Below are positions 45,049 through 52,819 of a stretch of 64,000 nucleotides of DNA, in pieces. Source of the DNA: Bacteroidaceae bacterium (GTDB taxonomy: Bacteria > Bacteroidota > Bacteroidia > Bacteroidales > Bacteroidaceae). Numbering within the stretch: the stretch's first letter is position 1; every line of letters begins with the position of its first letter. The DNA lies in NCBI GenBank assembly GCA_017617315.1, contig JAFZWM010000019.1, positions 18,767-82,766 of the forward strand, in the 5' to 3' direction. The notes under the pieces are model-generated. The model ran no database searches, was not told where the DNA came from, and saw only the letters and a list, made by a program, of their open reading frames with translations. The position numbers and the translations under genes are program-made.

Positions 45049-47349
45049 TTGTTTTCTTTCTGTATCTTCGGTTGGCTGTTCGTCAATTTTCTTACCGTTA
45101 ACCTTGCAGTTTATGAATTTGCAGTCTTTCGTCTTGAACAGATAATGGGCGTGTCCGGCCTTCTCAACCTCAAAATTTTCGACCTTGATATTTCTTATCG
45201 GTTCGGCATCGTTGCCGTCGTAATAAATGGCGTATGCGTCGGCATTTCCGGCTTTTACGTTGCTTATGCTGAAATCAGAATATCGGGCTGGAAAGTTTCC
45301 GCCGCGATAGCCGAAATAGTTCGTCTCGAACCGCAGAACGGCTCCGGCTGCCGATTTGATGCTGATTGAATCGACGAACACATTCTCGATGAATCCGCCG
45401 CGGTCGAGATTCGACTTGAACAACAGAGCGTTCTTTACGTTGCCAATCTCGATGTTGCTCATGAAAACGTTCTTCACGCCGCCCGACATCTCCGAGCCGA
45501 TGCACAATCCGTTACATTCGCTGTAGAATTTGCAGTTTCTGATTACAATCATTTCCGAAGGACGGGCAACACGACGGCCGTCGGCATCGCGCCCCGATTT
45601 TATGGCGATGGCATCGTCGCCCGTGCGGAACGTGCAGTTTTCGACCAGAACGCGTTTACTCGATTCTGGGTCACATCCGTCGTTGTTTGGAAAATGCGAG
45701 TCGATGGTCACGTTTCTCACCGTAACATCCTCGCAATAAAGCGGATGAATGCACCAAAACGGGCTGTTCTTCAGCGTGATGCCATCAATCAGAATCTGTG
45801 AGCACGAATTGAACTCGATGGCGCACGGACGCAGATGCGTATTCTTTCCGAAGATTCGCTTTTCTATTGGCACAAGGTCGTCGCCCATCTGTCTTAGCCT
45901 GTCAACATCGGCTTTTTCGGGCGTTTCGCCGTGTGTTCCGTGAATGTTCTCCTTGAAATCTTTCGTATCCATAGGCATTCCCCAGCGCGCCATCTCGCCT
46001 CCGTTGGCATCGATTATGGCATTTCCTTCGCCCGTTATGGCGATATTCTTCTGATTGTAAGCCCTAATCATCGACGAACGGTTGTAGACTTCCGTGCCTT
46101 CCCATCGCGAAAGCACGGCTGGCAGGTAATCATCGGGCTTCGGACTGAAAACGATTTTTGCTCCGTCTTTCAGATGAAGTCTCACGCCCGATTTCAGCTC
46201 GATGCTTCCTTTTATGTTGTATGTTCCTTGCTGAACCACGATTGTTCCGCCGCCGCTTTTACTGCAATCGTCAATCATTTTTTGCAGAACTTTTCTCGAA
46301 GCGTTTTGCGGCAGATTGATGGTCTTGTCGGCAATCTTCGGAGTGCTGATGCTCGCGGCGATGAGTTCTTGCTGACGCTTGCCCGAAACACCCTTCAGAT
46401 GCACGCGCTCGGCATTGAGTGTTGGCGAAACTTTGCTGATTGTTCCGTCGGAATTGTAACTTAGTTTGTCGTAGCAGACCGAGCGGCGCACTCCGCAATG
46501 AAAGCCGTCGTGCAGATATTTGCTGATGTCGGCGGTGTGATAGAACAGATAATCCTCGCCTTTGTAATTTACGATGGAGTGGTGATTCGTTCCGCTGTTC
46601 ACCGGGTCGAGAATCACGCCCTGATATGTGTACGGACCGAGCGGTGACTTGCTTGTGCAGTACGCAATCTGCGGCTCATGACCGTGAAATGGTCCGTCGG
46701 AATAAGACAGATAGTACGTTCCGTTGCGCTTGTGAACCCATACGGCCTCGAAAAAATCTTTCGCCCCCTCGATGATGTGAACTTTTCCGTCGTACGAAAT
46801 CATGTCATCGTTCAGCTTGATGCAGCACACCGTATTCTGTCCCATGAAGAGGTAAGCCTGACCGTCATCATCGACAAATACGCATGGATCGATGAAATCT
46901 CTGTCGCACACCACTCCCGGAGAGTCAATAGAAATAAGCGGATGTCCGAGCGGGTCTCGGAAAGGGCCGTCGGGACGGTCTGACACTGCCACGCCGATGT
47001 GTTTCTTGTCGGTAGGATAGTACAGATAGTATTTCCCGTTTCGGCAGATGCAGTCGGGAGCCCAAGCCGCTTCTTTAGCCCATTTCGTCTGTTTTATCGG
47101 GTTGAAGATTATGCCGTGGTCTGTCCACGTCTGCATATCGGTTGTGCAGAATGTGTGATAGTCTTCCATCGAGAAATTCAGCGCATCGTCCTTGTCGTGG
47201 CTCGGATACACCCACAGAGTATCGCCGAAGACTCTTGCCGAAGGGTCGGCACTGTACATGCTGTTTATAATCGGGTTATGGTTTTGCGCTGCCGCGTTTA
47301 GCGTAGTCATTGCAAGTGCTGACAGCAGCAGTATTGATTTCAGTTTCAT
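45034..47349 (-). CDS. GH43-GH28 two-domain secreted glycosidase
   Basis: 771 aa with signal peptide (to AAAQ). The GH43 domain (about 24-315) has D35 (SADPSA), D154 (FIDPCVF) and E201 (FFEAVWV). The GH28 right-handed beta-helix (about 340-755) has NNDGCDPES with D558, GDDAIAIKSG with D578/D579, and ECNGLCIGSEMSGGV; the last motif is usually GHG, so the His is Asn613 here. A pectin target is likely, with the GH43 half acting on arabinan or galactan side chains and the GH28 half on galacturonan. It is a single-gene unit with no SusC/D pair nearby. Convergent with hemW. Confidence 0.85.
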   Translation of the reverse strand: MKLKSILLLSALAMTTLNAAAQNHNPIINSMYSADPSARVFGDTLWVYPSHDKDDALNFSMEDYHTFCTTDMQTWTDHGIIFNPIKQTKWAKEAAWAPDCICRNGKYYLYYPTDKKHIGVAVSDRPDGPFRDPLGHPLISIDSPGVVCDRDFIDPCVFVDDDGQAYLFMGQNTVCCIKLNDDMISYDGKVHIIEGAKDFFEAVWVHKRNGTYYLSYSDGPFHGHEPQIAYCTSKSPLGPYTYQGVILDPVNSGTNHHSIVNYKGEDYLFYHTADISKYLHDGFHCGVRRSVCYDKLSYNSDGTISKVSPTLNAERVHLKGVSGKRQQELIAASISTPKIADKTINLPQNASRKVLQKMIDDCSKSGGGTIVVQQGTYNIKGSIELKSGVRLHLKDGAKIVFSPKPDDYLPAVLSRWEGTEVYNRSSMIRAYNQKNIAITGEGNAIIDANGGEMARWGMPMDTKDFKENIHGTHGETPEKADVDRLRQMGDDLVPIEKRIFGKNTHLRPCAIEFNSCSQILIDGITLKNSPFWCIHPLYCEDVTVRNVTIDSHFPNNDGCDPESSKRVLVENCTFRTGDDAIAIKSGRDADGRRVARPSEMIVIRNCKFYSECNGLCIGSEMSGGVKNVFMSNIEIGNVKNALLFKSNLDRGGFIENVFVDSISIKSAAGAVLRFETNYFGYRGGNFPARYSDFSISNVKAGNADAYAIYYDGNDAEPIRNIKVENFEVEKAGHAHYLFKTKDCKFINCKVNGKKIDEQPTEDTERKQCDVW

Positions 47350-47383
47350 TTTTTGTATTAAGGGTCATAAAAAGTGATGGATG

Positions 47384-47391
47384 CAAAAATA
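47384..47391 (-). promoter_or_regulatory. -7 box for the GH43-GH28 gene
   Basis: The minus strand reads TATTTTTG, 35 bp before the ATG at 47349. Confidence 0.5.
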
Positions 47392-47411
47392 CAAAATTCT
47401 TCGCGAAGCCC

Positions 47412-47442
47412 TTGGTTTGGCAATGGAAAAATGTTAAGTTTG
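47412..47442 (+). promoter_or_regulatory. Promoter of the nitroreductase gene
   Basis: A -33-like TTGG (47412) and a -7 TAAGTTTG (47435-47442) are spaced 19 bp apart. The ATG is at 47487. Confidence 0.5.
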
Positions 47443-47486
47443 CATCAGCTAAAAAAAAGATTGAACCAAACAAAAACGAAAATAAT

Positions 47487-48035
47487 ATGAACGAAACTAT
47501 TAAGAACATCATCACACGCCGAAGTGTGAAAAAGTATCAAGACAAGGCTGTCCCGACAGAACTTGTCGAGGAGATTGTAAAAGCCGGAACATTCGCTCCT
47601 TCGGGAATGAACAAGCAGTCTGCCATCATCATTGCCGTTACCAACAAGGAGATGCGCGACCGCCTGAGCCGCATAAATCTCGACATCGTTACAGGCAGAG
47701 GACTGAAAACTTCTTCTGGACATTCCGACCCATTCTACGGAGCACCGGTGGTTCTTGTTGTGCTTGCCAAGAAAGAGATTGGCACGCGCGTGTACGACGG
47801 CTCTCTGGTTATGGAGAACATGATGATTGCAGCCAACAGCTTAGGCTTGGGCTCGTGCTGGATTCATCGTGCCAAAGAAACCTTCGAAACCGAGGAGGGC
47901 AAGCAGATTCTTCGTGAACTCGGGATTCCTGACGAATACGAGGGTATTGGCAACTGCATTGTAGGCTATGCCGCCGACGATGCGCTGAAGCCCCAGGTTG
48001 CACGAAAAGATGACTATGTAGTTTGGGTAAAGTGA
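47487..48035 (+). CDS. Nitroreductase-family flavoprotein
   Basis: 182 aa from the ATG at 47487. The frame is open back to 47310, but that extension runs over the promoter region. Family marks: RRSVKKYQDKAVP at the N-terminus for FMN binding, AGTFAPSGMNKQ, and GLGSCWIHRA. It would reduce nitro groups, quinones or flavins using NAD(P)H in the cytoplasm. Single-gene unit; its last codons form part of the terminator stem. Confidence 0.88.
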   Translation: MNETIKNIITRRSVKKYQDKAVPTELVEEIVKAGTFAPSGMNKQSAIIIAVTNKEMRDRLSRINLDIVTGRGLKTSSGHSDPFYGAPVVLVVLAKKEIGTRVYDGSLVMENMMIAANSLGLGSCWIHRAKETFETEEGKQILRELGIPDEYEGIGNCIVGYAADDALKPQVARKDDYVVWVK

Positions 48036-48058
48036 TTGTACTTTACCCAAACTTTTTT
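48021..48058 (+). terminator. Terminator of the nitroreductase gene
   Basis: GTTTGGGTAAAGT pairs with ACTTTACCCAAAC (13 bp) and is followed by six Ts. The left arm lies within the coding sequence, including the stop codon. Confidence 0.85.
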
Positions 48059-48072
48059 GTTACAGACAAGGT

Positions 48073-48615
48073 TTAATAGTTCTCAATCAACGCTTTTCGT
48101 TTCTGCCTTTTCAGATTCTGGCGGTGTTGAATTTTCTTGCCCCAAAGCTCGTGAAAGGCAAGACCCAATAAGGCTCCAACATTGACTCCCTGCTGTATCT
48201 GTTGCATCATCTTTATTTCATGTTTCTGTTGCGAGAGATTGAACTTTAGGTCCTTGCTTTTTGAATGGCCGTAGATGACGACTTCGTCGAGCGCATAGGA
48301 GTTAGTTAGCATGAAAATCGTGTCGCTTTTCAGTTTTTCTTTGTAGACTGTGCGTTTCTCATAGGCCGGATGGGTGAGCGTCATGCTCTTGTAGCTGTTG
48401 TGAAGTGCGAAGGTTCCGTCCCATCGGCTCTGTGTCTTTTGGTTGTCGTTGGTATGCACAAGAATGTCGCGTATCGGTACGCCTGTCTCTATGTTGACGA
48501 CTATGAAATGCAGAGAGTCGGCTGTATTGGTGATACGGCATGAATCGGCAGGTGTCTGTGCATTTATGTTTTGCATCGTAAGCAGACCTGCGGTTATTAA
48601 AAGTTTATAATCCAT
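48073..48615 (-). CDS. Small secreted protein with a carboxypeptidase-regulatory-like domain
   Basis: 180 aa. A signal-like N-terminus (MDYKLLITAGLLTMQNINAQ) is followed by one beta-sandwich (about 28-115: FIVVNIETGVPIRDILVHT, then DGTFALHN, and DEVVIYG at its end). This is the domain that opens TonB-dependent receptors, but no plug or barrel follows. The C-terminus is basic (RQNLKRQKRK). Similar stand-alone proteins are common in Bacteroidales; function unknown. Confidence 0.65.
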   Translation of the reverse strand: MDYKLLITAGLLTMQNINAQTPADSCRITNTADSLHFIVVNIETGVPIRDILVHTNDNQKTQSRWDGTFALHNSYKSMTLTHPAYEKRTVYKEKLKSDTIFMLTNSYALDEVVIYGHSKSKDLKFNLSQQKHEIKMMQQIQQGVNVGALLGLAFHELWGKKIQHRQNLKRQKRKALIENY

Positions 48616-48700
48616 TAGTTAGAGGTTTAAGTTAAAATATTATGTAGTTTTATGATTTCTGGTTGTTTTGGGTGTGCAGAAGAACTGATGTTTTTCGTGT

Positions 48701-48739
48701 AGTTTGGGTAAAGCCTTTTAACTTTACCCAAACTGTTTT
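48701..48739. repeat. Second copy of the AGTTTGGGTAAAG palindrome
   Basis: AGTTTGGGTAAAG (48701-48713) and CTTTACCCAAACT (48722-48734) repeat the stem of the terminator at 48021. The T run follows on the plus strand, although the adjacent genes lie on the minus strand. Confidence 0.7.
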
Positions 48740-48743
48740 TCAG

Positions 48744-50021
48744 TTATTCTGAATATTTCTTCAGCTTGTTGCGATAGTATTCGGCAAGGTCGCTCCATTT
48801 GTAGTAAGGATACGAGTCGGTCTTTGCCGGCATGCTTATCTCGCACTCGTTGAGAAGAGCTTTTACAAGAATGTCGCCGTTTCCTTTCTTTGGACGGTAG
48901 AATACCAGCTGAACATTCGATGCCATCGGATAAATCTTGTAGTTGCGCCAGTGCTCGTCAAGCTTGTCAAGGTCGTCGAAAGTCTTGCCGTATTCGCCAA
49001 GCTCGAGAAGGGTTACAAGTGGCATCAGACAAACCTCGTGTCCGAATCGCATTGTTGCACCGTTGAACGAGCGGTTGTTCACAATAGTGTCGCAAGTCTC
49101 AATAATGTTTTCGAGCAGATTGTACTGATGATACGGACCTTCGTACTTGTTGTACTTTGAGTTTCCGTATCGCAGGTAATAGCTGATGTTCTTTATTCGC
49201 CAGAGATTATAGCATTCGTCGGTGGTGAAGAGGTCCAACAGCGAGTAGTTCACATCGTGGCTCTGCATGTTTCCGGCAACATCGAAGAAATTCTGCATCA
49301 GACTCTGCGAGTTGATATTGTCGGAAATGTATTTCTTGTCGTTGAACAACTGGCCGACAAATCTCTCAGGGTCAACCCATTTCTGACGGTATGTCTCCGG
49401 AATTCCATGCGTGTCTTTAAGAGCCTCCGAAATCTTTGGAGTGATGCTCTGGTTCAGATACCGCTGGAATTTCTGGCTCGCATCGTTGTGTATTCTGATG
49501 TTAGGGTTGAATGCCGTAAGTTCCTCACATTCGGCAACCATGCTGAGCATACATCTGATGACAACCGTAGAACGTGCATCTACTTGTGCGTTTCCTCTGA
49601 AAACCTCGGGGAAGTTCTGCGTCATGCGCTTTCCGATGCCGTGATGCTGGCGCTCGCCAACGGGAGTAAGGTCGCCCAGGCGCTTCTCGGTTGTCTTGTA
49701 GAACTCGTTCAGAATGTTTAGCACTTCTTCGCCCTTTGGCGTGAGCTTTCCGTATTTTTTTGCTGCATTCAGTTTCTCTATCAAACCAGAGTACTGGCTG
49801 TCGTTGATAAGCCATCGAGAGCCGTGGCGCGCGTAGGTGCTGATATAAAAAGGTTCGTAGCCCTTTGGTGCAGGCGTAAGTTTTTGGGCTGGAGCCTGAT
49901 AGGCAACATAGTTGCTTGCGCAGAGAAGTTTGTTTGATGTTATCTCTGCCAATGCCGACTCCTGTGCATTTGCGCTGATTGTCAGTGCTGTAAGTATTAC
50001 AGAAGATAAAAATTTTCTCAT
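48744..50021 (-). CDS. Secreted histidine phosphatase (multiple inositol polyphosphate phosphatase-like)
   Basis: 425 aa with signal peptide (MRKFLSSVILTALTISANAQ). The catalytic motif is YARHGSRW with H66, and the distal proton donor is in MRFGHEVCLM. This is the branch-2 histidine acid phosphatase pattern that includes bacterial MINPP phytases. It would release phosphate from inositol phosphates or other esters in the periplasm. Last gene of a three-gene operon, 3 bp after the preceding stop. Confidence 0.82.
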   Translation of the reverse strand: MRKFLSSVILTALTISANAQESALAEITSNKLLCASNYVAYQAPAQKLTPAPKGYEPFYISTYARHGSRWLINDSQYSGLIEKLNAAKKYGKLTPKGEEVLNILNEFYKTTEKRLGDLTPVGERQHHGIGKRMTQNFPEVFRGNAQVDARSTVVIRCMLSMVAECEELTAFNPNIRIHNDASQKFQRYLNQSITPKISEALKDTHGIPETYRQKWVDPERFVGQLFNDKKYISDNINSQSLMQNFFDVAGNMQSHDVNYSLLDLFTTDECYNLWRIKNISYYLRYGNSKYNKYEGPYHQYNLLENIIETCDTIVNNRSFNGATMRFGHEVCLMPLVTLLELGEYGKTFDDLDKLDEHWRNYKIYPMASNVQLVFYRPKKGNGDILVKALLNECEISMPAKTDSYPYYKWSDLAEYYRNKLKKYSE

Positions 50022-50024
50022 TGA

Positions 50025-50504
50025 TTATTGTTGTTTGGTTAAAAGATATTCGGCAAATACCCTTGCGGCGCTCTCTACTTTCTGCGCGCAGGGGCGTTTT
50101 TTGTAGTATTCGGCATTGCGCTGGTCTGGGATGTAGGTATTCTTAACAACCGGGCAGCCGTTAAGGCCTAACAGCTCGGCGCAAATCACCGAGCCGTTAC
50201 GCTGTTTGAAAACGCCAAGCAAATCTTGTACAACCTTGTAGCAGGCGGCTTTTCCCTCGCGGTCGTCGCCCTCGGTCTGTCCGCAGTCAAGTCCCACGAG
50301 TGTTACTATTCCCGACACGGCTCCGCACATCATTCTCATGCGTCCCACGCCGCCGCCAAATCCAGCTCCAATTTTCTTTGCCGTTGTGCTGTCAATGCCG
50401 TAGATGTCGGCAAATGCGCATATCACACTTTGACAGCATCCGTAGCCCTGCATAAAGGTTTCTACGGCAAGTTGTACTCTTTCGTCTGCTTCTTGTTTAG
50501 TCAT
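50025..50504 (-). CDS. C_GCAxxG_C_C family protein
   Basis: 159 aa, no signal peptide. Conserved cysteines fit the family: QGYGCCQSVICAF, then GAGFGGGVGRMRMMCGAVSG, and a late CAELLGLNGCPV. Members are short, cysteine-rich, probably redox- or metal-active proteins of unknown reaction. In the middle of an operon with a secreted lectin upstream and a phosphatase downstream. Confidence 0.8.
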   Translation of the reverse strand: MTKQEADERVQLAVETFMQGYGCCQSVICAFADIYGIDSTTAKKIGAGFGGGVGRMRMMCGAVSGIVTLVGLDCGQTEGDDREGKAACYKVVQDLLGVFKQRNGSVICAELLGLNGCPVVKNTYIPDQRNAEYYKKRPCAQKVESAARVFAEYLLTKQQ

Positions 50505-50522
50505 ATCCTTATTGATGTTTTT

Positions 50523-51215
50523 TTATTTTCTGCTGTGGCCTGCGCTAACTTCGACTGGTCTTACCACAGGCTTTGGAGTAGGACGGTAGTTGTCCTTTCT
50601 GTGGTTTCTGTCGAGGCGGAACTGGCCGTTGAATTTTTTCAGAGTCCATCTCTGGTTGTTGTTTCCGTTGTACTGATACAGATGGATTCGCGTTCCTCTT
50701 GAGGCGTAGCTCTGCGGAACGTCGAGAACAAATCTGCTGTCCTGTGCGCTCTCAATCACCACGCTTCCGTCGGGATATTGGATGAATCTCCACTTCTGCG
50801 CGTTAGATGCGTTAGGTATGTAGAACTGGATTCTGCCTCCGTTGATAGCCTTTCCGGTGTTGAGGTCGAGGGCGAGACCCTTGTTTGCGTCGTCGTAAAT
50901 GTAGTAATAGTCGCCCACGCGCTTGATGTATAGCGGTTCTTCGCGGTCGTCAAGACCAATTCTGTTTCCGCTTATTCCGGCACGCATCGAGATGTAGTAA
51001 GAACTGTTGCAGTTTGTTGAAATGAGGTAATATCCGTCGCTCGGATAAATAACCTTTCCTCTCTGCTGATGCTTCTGCTGGTGATGGTGAGGCGGATTGG
51101 CATGCTGCTGATGCTTCTGCTTCTCATATCCATGCACTTTCTGAATGTTTGTCTCGGCGTTAGCCACTAATGTCATACCGCAAAGCAGTAGGGCGAATAA
51201 ATTTTTTGCACTCAT
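50523..51215 (-). CDS. Secreted ricin-type beta-trefoil lectin
   Basis: 230 aa with signal peptide (to VANA). A His/Gln-rich stretch (about 30-55: KQKHQQHANPPHHHQQKHQQ) precedes a beta-trefoil (about 58-205) with QxW-type repeats (NAQKWRF, NNQRWTL). It would bind sugars; no catalytic domain is present. First gene of the three-gene operon; a -7 box lies 33 bp upstream. Confidence 0.78.
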   Translation of the reverse strand: MSAKNLFALLLCGMTLVANAETNIQKVHGYEKQKHQQHANPPHHHQQKHQQRGKVIYPSDGYYLISTNCNSSYYISMRAGISGNRIGLDDREEPLYIKRVGDYYYIYDDANKGLALDLNTGKAINGGRIQFYIPNASNAQKWRFIQYPDGSVVIESAQDSRFVLDVPQSYASRGTRIHLYQYNGNNNQRWTLKKFNGQFRLDRNHRKDNYRPTPKPVVRPVEVSAGHSRK

Positions 51216-51247
51216 AGTTTTTAATTGTTTTATGTTGGTTATATTTG

Positions 51248-51255
51248 CAAAAATA
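51248..51255 (-). promoter_or_regulatory. -7 box for the lectin operon
   Basis: The minus strand reads TATTTTTG, 33 bp before the ATG at 51215. Confidence 0.5.
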
Positions 51256-51438
51256 TGAAAAAAATGGATTCAGCAAGTGTCAGTAATGATAAAAGTTGAT
51301 GTAACGCTTTACATTTTGGCCAATTTCTTCTGACGGATATTTATGAATGTTTTGACATACTGAAAATCCTCTCTTAAAATCCGCTTTTGGCATAAAATTT
51401 GATACGTTCAGATTAAATGTGTAAAATATTTTCTGATT

Positions 51439-52752
51439 ATGAATAATAATGAAGTTCCGGTTCTGCTGCTAACCGGATATCTGGGAAGCGGCAAGACTAC
51501 TCTTTTGAACCGTATTCTCTCGAACAAGAAAGGTATAAAATTTGCAGTTATTGTAAACGATATAGGCGAGGTTAACATCGATGCCGACCTTATTCAGAAG
51601 GGCGGAGTTGTTGGTTCTACCGACGATAGTCTTGTGCCTCTTCAGAACGGATGTATCTGCTGCACGCTCAAGATGGATTTGGTTCAGCAACTGCACGACA
51701 TTGTGGTTCAGGGGCGTTTCGACTACATCGTTATAGAGGCAAGCGGAATCTGCGAGCCTGCGCCTATTGCCCAGACAATCTGCTCAATTCCGCGCATGGA
51801 TCCTAAGTATAGCGAGGGCGGAATTCCAAAACTCGACAGCATCGTTACGGTTGTCGATGCCTTGCGCATGAAGGACGAGTTCGGAAGCGGAAGCAGTCTG
51901 CTTGCTACATCGATAGGCGAAGAGGATATCGAAAATCTTGTAATTCAGCAGATTGAGTTCTGCAACATCGTGTTGCTGAACAAGGCTGCCGAGGTCGCTC
52001 CTGCCGACTTGCAGAGAGTTAAGGAAGTGGTTCACGCCCTTCAGCCAAAGGCTCAGATAATTGAGACTAACTATGGCGATGTAGATTTCGACAAGATTCT
52101 GAATACCAATATGTTCAACTTTAACGAAGTGGCAACATCGGCTGCGTGGATGACCGAAATTGAAAAGCCTATGGACGAGGAGGCGATGGAGCACGAGTTG
52201 GAAGAGGAGCATCACCATCACCACCATCATCACGACCACGAGCATGATGAGGAACATCATCACCACGACGAGGAGCACGAGCATCACCATCATCACGATG
52301 ATGAGGACGGCGAGGTTTGCGAGAAGTGCGGACATCATCACCACCATCACGACCATTGCCACTGCCACGAGGGCGGCGAGGTTGAGGAATACGGCATCGG
52401 AACGTTTGTGTATCTGCGTCGCAAGCCGATGGATATGGTCAAGTTCGACAATTTTGTGGCTAAGAAGTGGCCTAAGAACATAATCCGTGCAAAAGGAATC
52501 TGTTATTTCCAGACCGAATACGACGTGTGCTACTTGTTTGAGCAGGCAGGAAAGCAGGTTTCGATGCAGAACTGCGGCCAGTGGTACGCTACAATGCCGA
52601 AGGACGAACTTGAGGATTTCAAGGCGAAAAATCCGGGATTGCAACGCGACTGGGACGAGCAGTATGGCGACCGTATGCAGAAGATTGTCTTCATTGGTCA
52701 GCACCTCGACAAGGAGACGATAGTCAAGGCTCTCGACGAGTGTCTGATTTGA
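51439..52752 (+). CDS. CobW-family GTPase with His-rich metal-binding insert
   Basis: 437 aa, cytoplasmic. Walker A GYLGSGKT (13-20), the metal motif GCICCT with C72, C74 and C75, and a switch region IVIEASG. Between the GTPase and CobW C-terminal domains lies a stretch of about 60 residues made mostly of His, Glu and Asp (about 258-315), also holding a CEKCG pair. The C-terminal domain carries YLRRKP and the end. Such proteins load zinc (or cobalt) into client enzymes under metal limitation. The divergent lectin gene also encodes a His-rich segment. No clear Zur site was recognised in the 223-bp gap. Confidence 0.88.
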   Translation: MNNNEVPVLLLTGYLGSGKTTLLNRILSNKKGIKFAVIVNDIGEVNIDADLIQKGGVVGSTDDSLVPLQNGCICCTLKMDLVQQLHDIVVQGRFDYIVIEASGICEPAPIAQTICSIPRMDPKYSEGGIPKLDSIVTVVDALRMKDEFGSGSSLLATSIGEEDIENLVIQQIEFCNIVLLNKAAEVAPADLQRVKEVVHALQPKAQIIETNYGDVDFDKILNTNMFNFNEVATSAAWMTEIEKPMDEEAMEHELEEEHHHHHHHHDHEHDEEHHHHDEEHEHHHHHDDEDGEVCEKCGHHHHHHDHCHCHEGGEVEEYGIGTFVYLRRKPMDMVKFDNFVAKKWPKNIIRAKGICYFQTEYDVCYLFEQAGKQVSMQNCGQWYATMPKDELEDFKAKNPGLQRDWDEQYGDRMQKIVFIGQHLDKETIVKALDECLI

Positions 52753-52775
52753 ATTTGACAGATATTTCTATAAAT

Positions 52776-52816
52776 AAAAAAGGAGAAATGCTTACAAATA
52801 GCATTTCTCCTTTTTT
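52776..52816. terminator. Bidirectional terminator between convergent genes
   Basis: AAAAAAGGAGAAATGC pairs with GCATTTCTCCTTTTTT (16 bp). Confidence 0.9.
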
Positions 52817-52819
52817 GGT

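Noticed and set aside
47310..47486. N-terminal extension of the nitroreductase
   Set aside because: It covers the promoter and part of the opposite gene; the family N-terminus begins at 47487.
51784..52704. 306-codon open frame antisense to the CobW gene
   Set aside because: It is the complement of the His-rich stretch, giving a Met/Val run with no biological sense.
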